A DNA stretch of 64,000 nucleotides from JADCRZ01 sp965200945 (GTDB lineage: Bacteria; Bacteroidota; Bacteroidia; Chitinophagales; Chitinophagaceae). Position numbers and translations under genes: made by a program. The stretch lies in the NCBI GenBank assembly GCA_965200945.1, contig OZ241749.1:3534001-3598000 (forward strand), written 5' to 3'. Position 1 is the first letter of the stretch, and every line of letters begins with the position of its first letter. Below the pieces are notes generated by a model. That model was not told where the DNA came from and did not search any database. It was given only the letters and a program-made list of their open reading frames with translations. Below are positions 18,287 through 26,777 of this stretch, piece after piece.

Positions 18287-20017
18287 TTACTTTCCCGGCT
18301 TATTCACCGTTGTTTTGACGGCACGGCTGTTTGATCCTGTCTGCACCGGTTGGGTGACCGCGGGGAGCGGACAGGTTACGGTTACATTGAAACAGCAGGT
18401 GTCTTTCTGGCCGGTGATCGTGTTTGTGCTTTCGTAACAGACCTGGTAGGTACCAACGCTTTGCTGGCTTCCGTTTGCAGGCCCTGAAACTTGTCTGTAA
18501 GTGATCAGGGGCTTTTCAAATTCAGCCATAAAACGGAGGTTCGTGCTGCGCTGGTCGTTCCAGATGCCCACGTCGTACATGTGTACAAACGGCTCGGCAA
18601 CGATGGTGGCGCTGCCCAGGTTGTTATTGGGTTCGCCGGTTGCCCATTTTGTGAAACCGAACGGCTCGCCGGTGACCCAGCGGAAACTGCCCGGTTTGCC
18701 GGTGCTGTACAGCCCGATCCAGGGGGTAAGGCCGGTTCCGGTGGTGAGGCTGATCAGGAAGTTGGATTCCGAAGCGCTGGTGATGGTTACAAGGTGCCCG
18801 TCGACACTGGTATCACCAAGGAATTCGGTTATTTCCTTTGCCACGCGCCACTGGTACAGACCGGATGATTTGTAATAGCCGTGTCCGTTCAACATACCCA
18901 TAAACGAGAGGGTACCCTGGCCGGCATCGAGGTACAGCGGGATCCGGATGGAATCGGGAAAAGCGCCGGCAGGTTCAGTCCAGCTGATGGTTGCCCTGGC
19001 GGTGCAGGAAGTGGCAGCCACAACCACATCCGCCGGACAGCTGTTGCCGAGCAGGTTGAAGCGCTGCACGCGGTGGTTGTCTCTTTCCGACACATACAGG
19101 TTTCCGGCGGCATCGAGGGAGATACCTACCGGAAAATTGAACTGATTGGCGGCAGCTCCCTTGCCGTTGCCACCTGCCATGGTAACGCCGGTGAGCGCGC
19201 CGGGCGACCATCTTTGCACCCTGTTGCTGGATGGTTCTGTTATATAAATATCATTCATGGCATCGATGGTTATACCATGAGGGCCGTTAAGCTGGTTCGA
19301 TGCCGGGCCGGAACCATTGCCTCCCGCAACCGTCGTGGCCGTGGTTGCGCCGGGTGCAAATTTCTGAACGCGGTTATTGCCATTGTCGCACACATACATA
19401 TTCCCGGAAGCGTCCAGCACAACGTCGGTAGGATTATCGATGTGGCCAGCGTCTGATCCGCCTGTGCCACCAACTACCACCACCCCTGCAATTGCACCGG
19501 GCACCCATTTCTGAATGCGATCAAAATAGTTGTCGGCCACGTATACGGCTCCGGCCCCATCCACATATATTCCGTAAACAGCCCCCATCTGGTTGGCGGC
19601 AGACCCCACGCCATTTCCACCGGCCACTGTAGTACCGGTGATAGAACCGGGCGCAAATTTCTGGACACGGTAGTTTCCGGCATCTGCCACGTACAGGTTA
19701 CCTCCGGCATCAACAAAAACGTCCAGGGGAGAATCCAGCTGGTTGGCTCCCGGGCCTTTCGAGCCGCCGGCTACCACAACGCCTGCTGAAGAGCCGGGTG
19801 CAAACCGGAGAACGCGGTTGTTTCCGGCATCTGCCACAAAAACGGTGCGCGAGGCATCCACAAACAGGCCGAACGGACTGTTCAGCTGATTGGGTGGGGT
19901 GCCCTGAACGCCTGTTCCGGCAACGGTTACGCCGTTTTGCACGTATGTCTGCCCCAGCACATCCAGGTGCATAAAAGCCAGCAGAGAACATACGAAGAGC
20001 CATGGTGATTTTCTCAT
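18287..20017 (-). CDS. NHL propeller + nested C-type lectin, paralogue lacking T9SS domain
   Basis: The start at 20017 (MRKSPWLFVCSLLAFMHLDV) gives a signal peptide and 576 residues; the frame is open further upstream, but that sequence is not protein-like. The order matches its neighbour: six NHL repeats, CPADVVVAATSC, a lectin domain with EPNN and WND motifs, and a closing DTCCFNVTVTC. The protein then ends in a short Ser/Thr/Lys tail (NSRAVKTTVNKPGK) instead of the T9SS sorting domain. It is a tandem duplicate, upstream in the same probable transcript. Without the sorting domain it may stay periplasmic or use another route. Which copy is ancestral is unknown. Confidence 0.88.
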   Translation of the reverse strand: MRKSPWLFVCSLLAFMHLDVLGQTYVQNGVTVAGTGVQGTPPNQLNSPFGLFVDASRTVFVADAGNNRVLRFAPGSSAGVVVAGGSKGPGANQLDSPLDVFVDAGGNLYVADAGNYRVQKFAPGSITGTTVAGGNGVGSAANQMGAVYGIYVDGAGAVYVADNYFDRIQKWVPGAIAGVVVVGGTGGSDAGHIDNPTDVVLDASGNMYVCDNGNNRVQKFAPGATTATTVAGGNGSGPASNQLNGPHGITIDAMNDIYITEPSSNRVQRWSPGALTGVTMAGGNGKGAAANQFNFPVGISLDAAGNLYVSERDNHRVQRFNLLGNSCPADVVVAATSCTARATISWTEPAGAFPDSIRIPLYLDAGQGTLSFMGMLNGHGYYKSSGLYQWRVAKEITEFLGDTSVDGHLVTITSASESNFLISLTTGTGLTPWIGLYSTGKPGSFRWVTGEPFGFTKWATGEPNNNLGSATIVAEPFVHMYDVGIWNDQRSTNLRFMAEFEKPLITYRQVSGPANGSQQSVGTYQVCYESTNTITGQKDTCCFNVTVTCPLPAVTQPVQTGSNSRAVKTTVNKPGK

Positions 20018-20575
20018 ACAGTTTAATTTAGGATCGGTGATGATCATCGTATTTCCTGTTGCCGGTGATGATCCTGTTTGGCTGAAGACGATTAAAGGGT
20101 CGGTTATGCACAAAGGGACCTGAGACACCAGGAATTCACTTGTCGGGAACGGAAAGAAAAGTGTAACACTACCCGGCTTGCATGTCAAAACAGAAAGAAT
20201 GTACGGCATCCCGGCATGGGTATGTGCTGTACAGTAACAGGAAGGTCAGGCAAGGTTTTCTAAGGAGCAGATGCAACATTAAAGCTATTCGATTTGAAGA
20301 TGGCATCCAAATTATTCACCCGGTTCGGGGCAGGGCCGTCGGCTTCCCGGGCAAGACGTTACAATAATTTAATGGATAGAAAGAAATGGATCCGCTGGTT
20401 TAGCGGGGACGGCAGAAGGAAGTATAACTGGTGGTTGAACAATAATACGAATGGCGATTTACCCGGTGGTGGGCTACCCATGACCGTTATAAAGAGTTGA
20501 TAAGCGGCATGCATTGCAGCAGCACGCAATGTGGTTATATGCCGGGCGCCGGATCAAACATCTGATCCTGAAACG
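20018..20575. other. Intergenic leader region of the NHL pair
   Basis: About 560 bases lie between the NHL2 start and the hairpin behind the SDR gene. A perfect 10-base palindrome, GATGATCATC, sits at 20039-20048, just upstream of the NHL2 start, and may be regulatory. A plus-strand frame at 20294-20500 (68 codons, Asn- and Gly-rich end) has no convincing start signal and is not called a gene. Confidence 0.45.
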
Positions 20576-20630
20576 CACCACGGGTCACCCCCTGCAACGC
20601 ACTTGCTATTACAGAAGATGACCCGTGGTG
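20576..20630 (-). terminator. Inverted repeat behind the SDR gene
   Basis: CACCACGGGTCA (20576-20587) and TGACCCGTGGTG (20619-20630) are perfect 12-base arms around a 31-base loop, starting 17 bases past the SDR stop at 20647. The stem is strong, but no clear T-run follows on the minus strand. It could terminate the SDR transcript or protect its 3' end. Confidence 0.5.
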
Positions 20631-20646
20631 TGTATAGTACTGCTGG

Positions 20647-21459
20647 TTAATCCTGCTTGTTGACAGGCTCCTGCTGCTTGCTTACCTGCTCAGCCAGCAT
20701 GGTGTCGGGCATTATATTACCCAGTGCCGTCTGGAATTTGTTCTTTGCACCAGATACCACTTTGTCGTCACCTTTCATGAGGGCATCATAGCCATCTTTG
20801 GCCACTTTGGCGGGATCGGACAACTTCGATTTATCCTGAACCGCTTTGGACTCCAGCATATCGGCTTTTGCAAAAAAGTCGGTATCCGTAGCGCCGGGTT
20901 GCAAGGCCGTAATAGTGATGTTTGTATCTTTTACTTCGTTGATGAGGGCTTCCGTCAGAGACAGTACATAAGCCTTGGTAGCATGATACACTGCCTGGTA
21001 AGGGCCCGGTGTTTCGGAGGCAATGGACGCCAGCTGCAGAATTTTACCCTGGTTGCGGGCCAGCATATCCTTCAGGAAATAATAGGTAAGACGGGTGAGC
21101 GATACGATGTTCAGGTGAACGATCTTTATCTGCCGGTCGATGTCGCTTTCGGCAAACAGGCCGTACACTCCCTGGCCTGCATCATTGACCAGTACATCAA
21201 TCTGGAAGCCTTTACTTTTAACTTCTTCGTACAGTTCGCTGGCGGCATTTTCGCCAAACAGGTCTTTCGAGATCACTTCCACCTTTACGCCATGCTGCGC
21301 CGTAAGCTCCTGCGCTGCCTGAGCCAGGTCGTCTTCAGTGCGTGCAACGGCAATGATATCGTAACCATCTGCCGCAAAAAGTTTGGCCAGCTCAAAACCT
21401 ATTCCTGACGAAGCGCCGGTGATCAGCGCATATCCGTTCTTGCTTATTTCGTTTGACAT
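20647..21459 (-). CDS. SDR family NAD(P)-dependent oxidoreductase
   Basis: This is a 270-residue classical short-chain dehydrogenase. The Rossmann motif ITGASSGIGFELAK lies near residue 13, NDAG near 90, and the catalytic YHATK (Tyr-x3-Lys) near 160. The PGATDTDF loop is typical of the DltE/YqjQ-like 'SDR family NAD(P)-dependent oxidoreductase' group. A C-terminal extension ends QQEPVNKQD. The substrate is unknown. It lies 213 bases downstream of the aldehyde oxidase operon on the same strand and has a strong inverted repeat after its stop. Confidence 0.9.
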   Translation of the reverse strand: MSNEISKNGYALITGASSGIGFELAKLFAADGYDIIAVARTEDDLAQAAQELTAQHGVKVEVISKDLFGENAASELYEEVKSKGFQIDVLVNDAGQGVYGLFAESDIDRQIKIVHLNIVSLTRLTYYFLKDMLARNQGKILQLASIASETPGPYQAVYHATKAYVLSLTEALINEVKDTNITITALQPGATDTDFFAKADMLESKAVQDKSKLSDPAKVAKDGYDALMKGDDKVVSGAKNKFQTALGNIMPDTMLAEQVSKQQEPVNKQD

Positions 21460-21672
21460 ACATTTTATATTTTGAATTCTAGATAACCCTTAAAAAGCTG
21501 TACCAGTCGGCCCTGTTCCCGACGGTTATGCAGTTCACCGGCAAATGGATTTGCCGCTGTAGTGCACGGACCCCTCTTTGTAGAAAGTGTTGTTTTATTA
21601 CCACATGTTCAGTGAAAGGAGCGCACGCGCTTTTTAACAACTGCCGCTACCATCCGCCGGAAAAGATCCCCT

Positions 21673-23913
21673 TCAATCCAGCAATTCATCGAAGTGAATA
21701 GGCAGCTTGTTGATCCGCTTTCCGGTTGCATGGAATACAGCGTTTGCAATGGCTGCAGGCATGCCCACCAGCCCGATCTCTCCTACGCCCTTGATGCCAA
21801 GCTCATTGATCAGCTCGTCTTTTTCGTCGGCAAAGATCACCTCCAGCTGGTGGATGTCGGCATGAGTGGGAATATGGTATTCACCCAGGTTGGGGTTTAC
21901 GTATTTACCAAGGTTTTCGTCAACGATCGATTCTTCATGCAGGGCCTTGCTGATACCCCATACCATCGATCCGCTGATCTGGCTGCGTGCGGTCTTCGGG
22001 TTTATGATCTTACCGGCGGCCACTGCTGTAACGGCGCGCGTAACGGTAATAAGCTTCAGCTCCCTGTCGACCTCCACTTCTACAAAAGAAGCACTGTGCG
22101 TCATCTTGCTGTATTTTCTCAGTTTCATCATATGGGGCTTGCCCATGTTGGTGGTCTTGATGGGCTGCAGCTTGTTGGCGGCAATGATGGCTTTAAAGCT
22201 GACAAACACGGACGGATCATTCTTCAAAGAAATTCCTCCATCCCTGAAATCGACCTCCTTCTCGGCCGCCTGGGCCAGCGGCGACCCGTGCATGCTTTTT
22301 GCCTTTTTCAGCAACTTTTCCCGCAGCGCTTTTGCGGCTACAACGATGCCCACCCCGGTTGAGGAGGTCATTGCCGAACCACCCTGAAACATAGAGAAAG
22401 GCTTTTTGCTGTCGCCGTAGTTAAAAACCACCTCTTCCATGGGCAGTCCCAGCTCATCGGCTGCTATCTGTGTCATTACGGTTAAGGTTCCTGTACCGAT
22501 GTCGGTTACGGCATTGTTCAATTCCAGCTTTCCTTCCCTGGTGATCATGGCCTCCACGCGTGAGGGGAACTGGTAGGCGTCCCACACGCCGGTTGCCATA
22601 CCATAGCCGACCAGTTTGTTTCCGCGTGTCATGCTACCAGGCTCGGGATTGCGGTCCTTCCAGCCAAATATTTCCGCTGCCTGCAGGTAACATTCCCTGA
22701 GGGCTTTGCTGGTAAAGGGTTTGTTGCTGGACGGGTCTACTTCCGCGTAGTTCTTCAGCCTGAGCTCAAGCGGGTCCATTCCCAGCTTGTAAGCCAGCTG
22801 ATCCATTGTACATTCAATCACATGCATTGCCGTAGAGCCGCCCGGTGCACGCATATCGATCGGCGTAGGCAGATCGAGCGGAACCACTTTATATTCAAAC
22901 AAGGTATTGGGTGCGGGATATACGTGGTGGCTCCAGGAGGAGATTACTTCCGTATAGTCTTCGTAATTGGATGTTTCAACAAAGGCCGAATGGTGCATGG
23001 CGGTCAGCTTCCCGCTTTCATCCGCTGCAAACCTGAGTTGCTGCACATTTTCAGGACGGTGGCCCAGCGAGAACATCTGCTGACGGTCGAGTGTAACGCG
23101 TACGTTCCGTTTTAAATGCAGCGCAGCCAGCACCGATAAGAAAAGCTGGTACTGCGGACGCAGGCCCGAACCAAATGCGCCTCCTACATAAGGCGCCAGC
23201 ACACGTACATTTTTGTACTGCAGGCCGAACACATTGGCTACAAAGACCTGGTTGTTGATGGTGCCCTGCGTTTTATCATAAATGGTGAGTTTACCATCTC
23301 CCTCGAACACGGTGGTGGTGGCAAACAGCTCCATCGGGTTGTGATGCTCCGGACTGTGTTTGTAATCAGCGGCCACCTTGAAAGCTGCGGCACTGTACGC
23401 TTTTTCAAAATTGCCTGTAGGCGGTGGTGGCGGCGGTTTCAGCATGGTGGCCATCCCTTTTTTTGCCGGCCTTGCCTTATCCAGGGTGTCTGACACGGTG
23501 GTATCGAAAGCCTCCTGTTTATACGAGATCTTAACGAGCGTGGCCGCATAGCGTGCCGTTTCAAAATCCCGGGCTACCACCAGTGCCACAGGCTGGCCGT
23601 TGAACTTTATATCCGCATCGAGCAGCGGCTTGAAAACGGTGCCCGGCGGTGCGTCCATGTCGGCATATTGAAGATCGAACCAGGCAAGTTTCGGCCGGTT
23701 CTCGTGGGTCAGCACATCTATCACCCCGCTGAGCGTTTTTGCGGCGTCCGTATCGATCGCTGTTATCTTTCCTTTGGTAATGGTACTGCTCACCACGTAC
23801 CCGTACAGCAGATCGGGCACGTTGTATTCCGCGGCATACTTTGCCGTACCGGTTACTTTCTGCCTGCCTTCCAAACGGCTCAGTGGTTGTCCTACGCTGG
23901 GTTTTATTGCCAT
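21673..23913 (-). CDS. Aldehyde oxidase/xanthine dehydrogenase-type molybdopterin subunit (PaoC-like)
   Basis: The large 746-residue molybdenum-cofactor subunit of a periplasmic-aldehyde-oxidase-like enzyme oxidises aldehydes by hydroxylation. It begins with the a/b hammerhead domain (SRLEGRQKVTGTAKYAAEYN). It carries YVGGAFGSG near residue 245 and ends with GVGEIGLVGMPAAIANAV, which contains the catalytic Glu. A run of six prolines (LKPPPPPP, near 165) forms an unusual linker after the first domain. There is no Tat or Sec signal, so the enzyme looks cytoplasmic. It is the last gene of a three-gene operon (2Fe-2S, FAD, Mo); no XdhC/PaoD maturation gene is in the window. Confidence 0.92.
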   Translation of the reverse strand: MAIKPSVGQPLSRLEGRQKVTGTAKYAAEYNVPDLLYGYVVSSTITKGKITAIDTDAAKTLSGVIDVLTHENRPKLAWFDLQYADMDAPPGTVFKPLLDADIKFNGQPVALVVARDFETARYAATLVKISYKQEAFDTTVSDTLDKARPAKKGMATMLKPPPPPPTGNFEKAYSAAAFKVAADYKHSPEHHNPMELFATTTVFEGDGKLTIYDKTQGTINNQVFVANVFGLQYKNVRVLAPYVGGAFGSGLRPQYQLFLSVLAALHLKRNVRVTLDRQQMFSLGHRPENVQQLRFAADESGKLTAMHHSAFVETSNYEDYTEVISSWSHHVYPAPNTLFEYKVVPLDLPTPIDMRAPGGSTAMHVIECTMDQLAYKLGMDPLELRLKNYAEVDPSSNKPFTSKALRECYLQAAEIFGWKDRNPEPGSMTRGNKLVGYGMATGVWDAYQFPSRVEAMITREGKLELNNAVTDIGTGTLTVMTQIAADELGLPMEEVVFNYGDSKKPFSMFQGGSAMTSSTGVGIVVAAKALREKLLKKAKSMHGSPLAQAAEKEVDFRDGGISLKNDPSVFVSFKAIIAANKLQPIKTTNMGKPHMMKLRKYSKMTHSASFVEVEVDRELKLITVTRAVTAVAAGKIINPKTARSQISGSMVWGISKALHEESIVDENLGKYVNPNLGEYHIPTHADIHQLEVIFADEKDELINELGIKGVGEIGLVGMPAAIANAVFHATGKRINKLPIHFDELLD

Positions 23914-23929
23914 AGCTGTCTTATATGAT

Positions 23930-24955
23930 TTAAAGGGAAGGTTGAGCGCCCGGCCGTTGCGACCCGGGATTCAGGGCCATCATGCCGTTCCGGATGATGG
24001 CCCTTTTTGCCAGTTCTATCTTGAAATTGTTGTGCTTGTATCCTTTAGCGCCGCGGAGAATAACATCCGCCGCCTGTGCGAAGCTTTCCCGGCTGGCGGG
24101 CATTCCGGTTAAAAGAGCTTCGGCTTCGGGTACACGCCAGGGTTTGTGGGAGACGCCGCCCAGGGCGATCCGCGCCTCTTTTATGATGTCGCCGTCCAGT
24201 TCGAGGCCGGTTGCCACCGACACCAGCGCAAATGCATACGAGTGCCGGTCGCGCAGTTTGAGGTAAGAGTAGTTTTTTTCGAATCCTTTTGCGGGCAGGT
24301 CAATGGAAGTGATCAGTTCGCCATGCTGAAGGGTGTTATCTGTTTGAGGCGTATCGCCCGGCAGGCGGTGAAAACCGGCAAACGGTATACTCCGGTCACC
24401 GTGTGGACCTGTAACGTTCACAACTGCGCCCAGGGCCGCGAGGCCTACGCACATATCCGATGGAAACACGGCAATACACTGTTCACTTGTACCCAGGATG
24501 GCATGGATGCGGTTGTATCCGTTTATGGCAGCGCAGCCCGAGCCGGGTACCCGTTTATTGCAGGGGGCGGTTGCATCATAAAAGTAATAGCAGCGCGTGC
24601 GCTGCAGCAGGTTGCCGCCGTTCGTTGCCATATTGCGTATCTGCGCGGAAGCGCCTGCAAGGATGGCTTTCGACAACAACGGGTAGCGCGATTCGATCAG
24701 GGGATGATAAGCCGTGTCGGCATTGGTAGCCAGCGCACCGAGGCTTACACCGCCATCCGCATTTTCAGCAATGGTTTTGAGAAGATCGAGCCGGTTGATA
24801 TCTACCAGCAGCTCCGGATGGAACAGGTCATATTTCCAGATATCTACCAGATTGGTACCGCCTGCTATGAAAGCCGCGCCGGTATTGGTGCTGACAGCCT
24901 GAGCCGCATCCAGGGCATTTTCGGCACGGAGAAAGGAAAAGTTATTCATGCTCAC
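23930..24955 (-). CDS. FAD-binding subunit of aldehyde oxidase (PaoB-like, with 4Fe-4S Cys)
   Basis: The 341-residue FAD subunit of the CO-dehydrogenase/xanthine-dehydrogenase family passes electrons from the molybdenum subunit. Flavin-binding motifs are FIAGGTNLVD near residue 30 and ATNGGNLLQRTRC near 110. Four cysteines (RTRC, APC, GSGC, EQC) in the insertion match the extra 4Fe-4S cluster described for E. coli PaoB. PSDMCVGLAALGA follows. Its start overlaps the end of the 2Fe-2S gene by 14 bases and its stop is 16 bases from the Mo-subunit start, so the three are co-transcribed. Confidence 0.92.
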   Translation of the reverse strand: MSMNNFSFLRAENALDAAQAVSTNTGAAFIAGGTNLVDIWKYDLFHPELLVDINRLDLLKTIAENADGGVSLGALATNADTAYHPLIESRYPLLSKAILAGASAQIRNMATNGGNLLQRTRCYYFYDATAPCNKRVPGSGCAAINGYNRIHAILGTSEQCIAVFPSDMCVGLAALGAVVNVTGPHGDRSIPFAGFHRLPGDTPQTDNTLQHGELITSIDLPAKGFEKNYSYLKLRDRHSYAFALVSVATGLELDGDIIKEARIALGGVSHKPWRVPEAEALLTGMPASRESFAQAADVILRGAKGYKHNNFKIELAKRAIIRNGMMALNPGSQRPGAQPSL

Positions 24956-25454
24956 CTCCTTTCACTTCCATGATCGCATCGATGATGCCCACGTTTGCTC
25001 CGCAGCGGCACAGGTTGCCGCTCATGAGTTCCTGCACTTCATCGCGGGTGTTGGCCCTGCCTTCCTTCAGCATGCCGACGGCGCTGCAGATCTGTCCGGG
25101 GGTGCAGTACCCGCACTGGAAAGCGTCATGGTCAATAAAAGCCTGCTGCAGCGGGTGCAGCTGATCACCGGTGGCAATGCCTTCAATGGTTGTGATCTCT
25201 GAACCATCTTTTAAAACGGCCAGCGTGAGGCAGCTGAGTATCCGCTTGCCGTCGCAGAGAACGGTACAGGCGCCACACTGTCCGTGGTCGCAGCCCTTTT
25301 TCGTGCCGGTCAGGTCGAGGCGTTCGCGCAGTGCATCCAGCAGGCTTACCCATGGCAACAGGAGCAATTCTTCCATTTTGCCATTTACATGCAGCCTGAC
25401 CAGCTGCCGGCCGTTCAGGGAAGCCGTCTTTTCCGTATCGAATAGCAATTCCAT
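24942..25454 (-). CDS. 2Fe-2S subunit of aldehyde oxidase (PaoA-like)
   Basis: This 170-residue subunit carries two [2Fe-2S] clusters. The plant-ferredoxin-type cluster uses KGCDHGQCGACTVLCDG near residue 52. The alpha-helical cluster uses FQCGYCTPGQ near 112 and LCRCGAN near 148. The start at 25454 (MELLFDTEKTASLNG) is chosen because upstream codons are not family-like. Unlike E. coli PaoA, no twin-arginine signal is present. It is the first gene of the operon and overlaps the FAD subunit by 14 bases. Confidence 0.92.
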   Translation of the reverse strand: MELLFDTEKTASLNGRQLVRLHVNGKMEELLLLPWVSLLDALRERLDLTGTKKGCDHGQCGACTVLCDGKRILSCLTLAVLKDGSEITTIEGIATGDQLHPLQQAFIDHDAFQCGYCTPGQICSAVGMLKEGRANTRDEVQELMSGNLCRCGANVGIIDAIMEVKGGEHE

Positions 25455-25967
25455 AGTACGATGTGTTACGAGTATTTTACTGGTGAGCAAACACCCAGGT
25501 CTTGAAACACTGACCCGGATCAGTTGCTGTGGCAATGTAACTGCCCACAGATAAGCCGTGTTCACGAGTCTGTTTCATGCGGTAACTGACACCCGCAACA
25601 TTGCAGGCGACACCGTTTGCCCATATGATACTGGATTGAAAATATCGGACCACACCAGGTTTTGCAGGGTTATCCGGGCTGTGTAACCGATCGCTGAAGA
25701 CCTTCTCGCCGCGGCAAAGAGTTTTTAAGCTTGGGATGTCGATGATTGTGAAAGGGTTGCCGTAATGCGGCGGTGAAGAAGCGGGAAGTGCCTTGAAACC
25801 GGATCAGGTTGTTTCCCGATAAGAGCAAGTTTCGACAAAGTAAAACCGAACTTTCTCCACCATGCTTATACGAAGCTGTCGTAGCGTATTTATCGCGAGA
25901 TGATTTACTGCCGGGAAAATTGAGTAACTTATCATTCATTCTGATCTGAATTTCTTAAACCAAACAT
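25455..25967. other. Intergenic region between divergent aldehyde oxidase and methyltransferase genes
   Basis: These 513 bases must contain the promoters of both flanking genes. A minus-strand frame of 89 codons at 25670-25939 shows no domain, hydrophobic segment or start signal and is not called. No exact -7 element or strong hairpin was found. Confidence 0.45.
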
Positions 25968-26777
25968 ATGAATCCAAACAAACAATTATGGGAAAAGGGC
26001 GACTTTACGCGCATTGCTGTTACCATGCGAAAAAGCGGCAGTGACCTGATAGCCTCCCTGGGTGTTAAAGGCCTTAAGGTGCTTGACCTGGGCTGTGGGG
26101 ATGGAAACACCGCCATACCGGCCGCGAAAGCAGGCGCCGATGTGCTGGGGGTCGACATTGCCAGCAACCTGGTTGAAGCGGGAAACAGGCGCATAAAAGA
26201 GGAAGGGCTTACCAACTGCACCATTCAGGAAGGCGATGCGACCGATCTGCATGACCTGGCCGATGAATCCTTCGATCTTGTCATCAGTATCTTCGGCGCC
26301 ATGTTCGCCCCGAAACCCCTTGATGTAGCCAGGGAAATGGTGCGGGTTACGCGGCGGGGAGGAAAAATTGTGATGGGGAACTGGATACCCGGCGATCCAA
26401 CGCTGGTAGCACAGATCCTTAAGATCAGCGCGGCTTATACGCCGGCGCCGCCGGAAGGGTTTGTAAGCCCCATGCTGTGGGGTGTGGAAAGCCACGTGAC
26501 TGAGCGTTTCACCAGTGCCGGCATACCCAAAGAGAACATTTCTTTCCTGAAAGACACATTCACTTTTGAGGCGCCTTATCCGTCAGCTGAAGTAGTGGCC
26601 AATTTCAGGGATTACTACGGCCCTACGATGAATGCGTTCGAAGCGGCGGAAAAGAACGGCCAGGCGTTGGAGCTGCAGAAAGAACTGGAAGACTTGTTCG
26701 ATCGTCAGAATACAAGTGCGGACAAGAATAAGACGACGGTGTCTGCTACTTTTTTGCGGGTAACGGTTATGCGGTGA
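25968..26777 (+). CDS. Class I SAM-dependent methyltransferase (UbiE/Methyltransf_25 type)
   Basis: The 269-residue cytoplasmic methyltransferase has SAM motif I at VLDLGCGDGNTAIPAA near residue 40. Motif II is DVLGVDIASNLVEAGN, and LVISIFGAMFAPKPLDVARE is a post-motif region typical of small-molecule methyltransferases. The substrate cannot be told. The C-terminal ATFLRVTV is family-like, so the 3' end is real, although it overlaps the convergent VanZ frame by 73 bases. Confidence 0.88.
   Translation: MNPNKQLWEKGDFTRIAVTMRKSGSDLIASLGVKGLKVLDLGCGDGNTAIPAAKAGADVLGVDIASNLVEAGNRRIKEEGLTNCTIQEGDATDLHDLADESFDLVISIFGAMFAPKPLDVAREMVRVTRRGGKIVMGNWIPGDPTLVAQILKISAAYTPAPPEGFVSPMLWGVESHVTERFTSAGIPKENISFLKDTFTFEAPYPSAEVVANFRDYYGPTMNAFEAAEKNGQALELQKELEDLFDRQNTSADKNKTTVSATFLRVTVMR

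Noticed and set aside
16900..19900. Regularly spaced DNA repeats of about 150-160 bases, superficially array-like.
   Set aside because: They are the coding repeats of NHL propeller blades, are diverged, and have no constant short repeat with unique spacers; not a CRISPR array.
16262..20017. Nearby polysaccharide genes prompted a search for a SusC/SusD polysaccharide utilisation locus.
   Set aside because: The only TonB receptor (36729-39893) is Oar-like, has no adjacent SusD, and is separated from the glycoside hydrolases; the enzymes are not arranged as one classical locus.
20294..20500. A small frame ending in an Asn/Gly/Pro-rich stretch, considered as a possible peptide precursor.
   Set aside because: No ribosome-binding signal, no modification or transport genes nearby, and no repeat or cleavage motif.
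25670..25939. An 89-codon minus-strand frame in the aldehyde oxidase/methyltransferase spacer.
   Set aside because: No recognisable motif, and it occupies the region where promoters of both divergent genes are expected.
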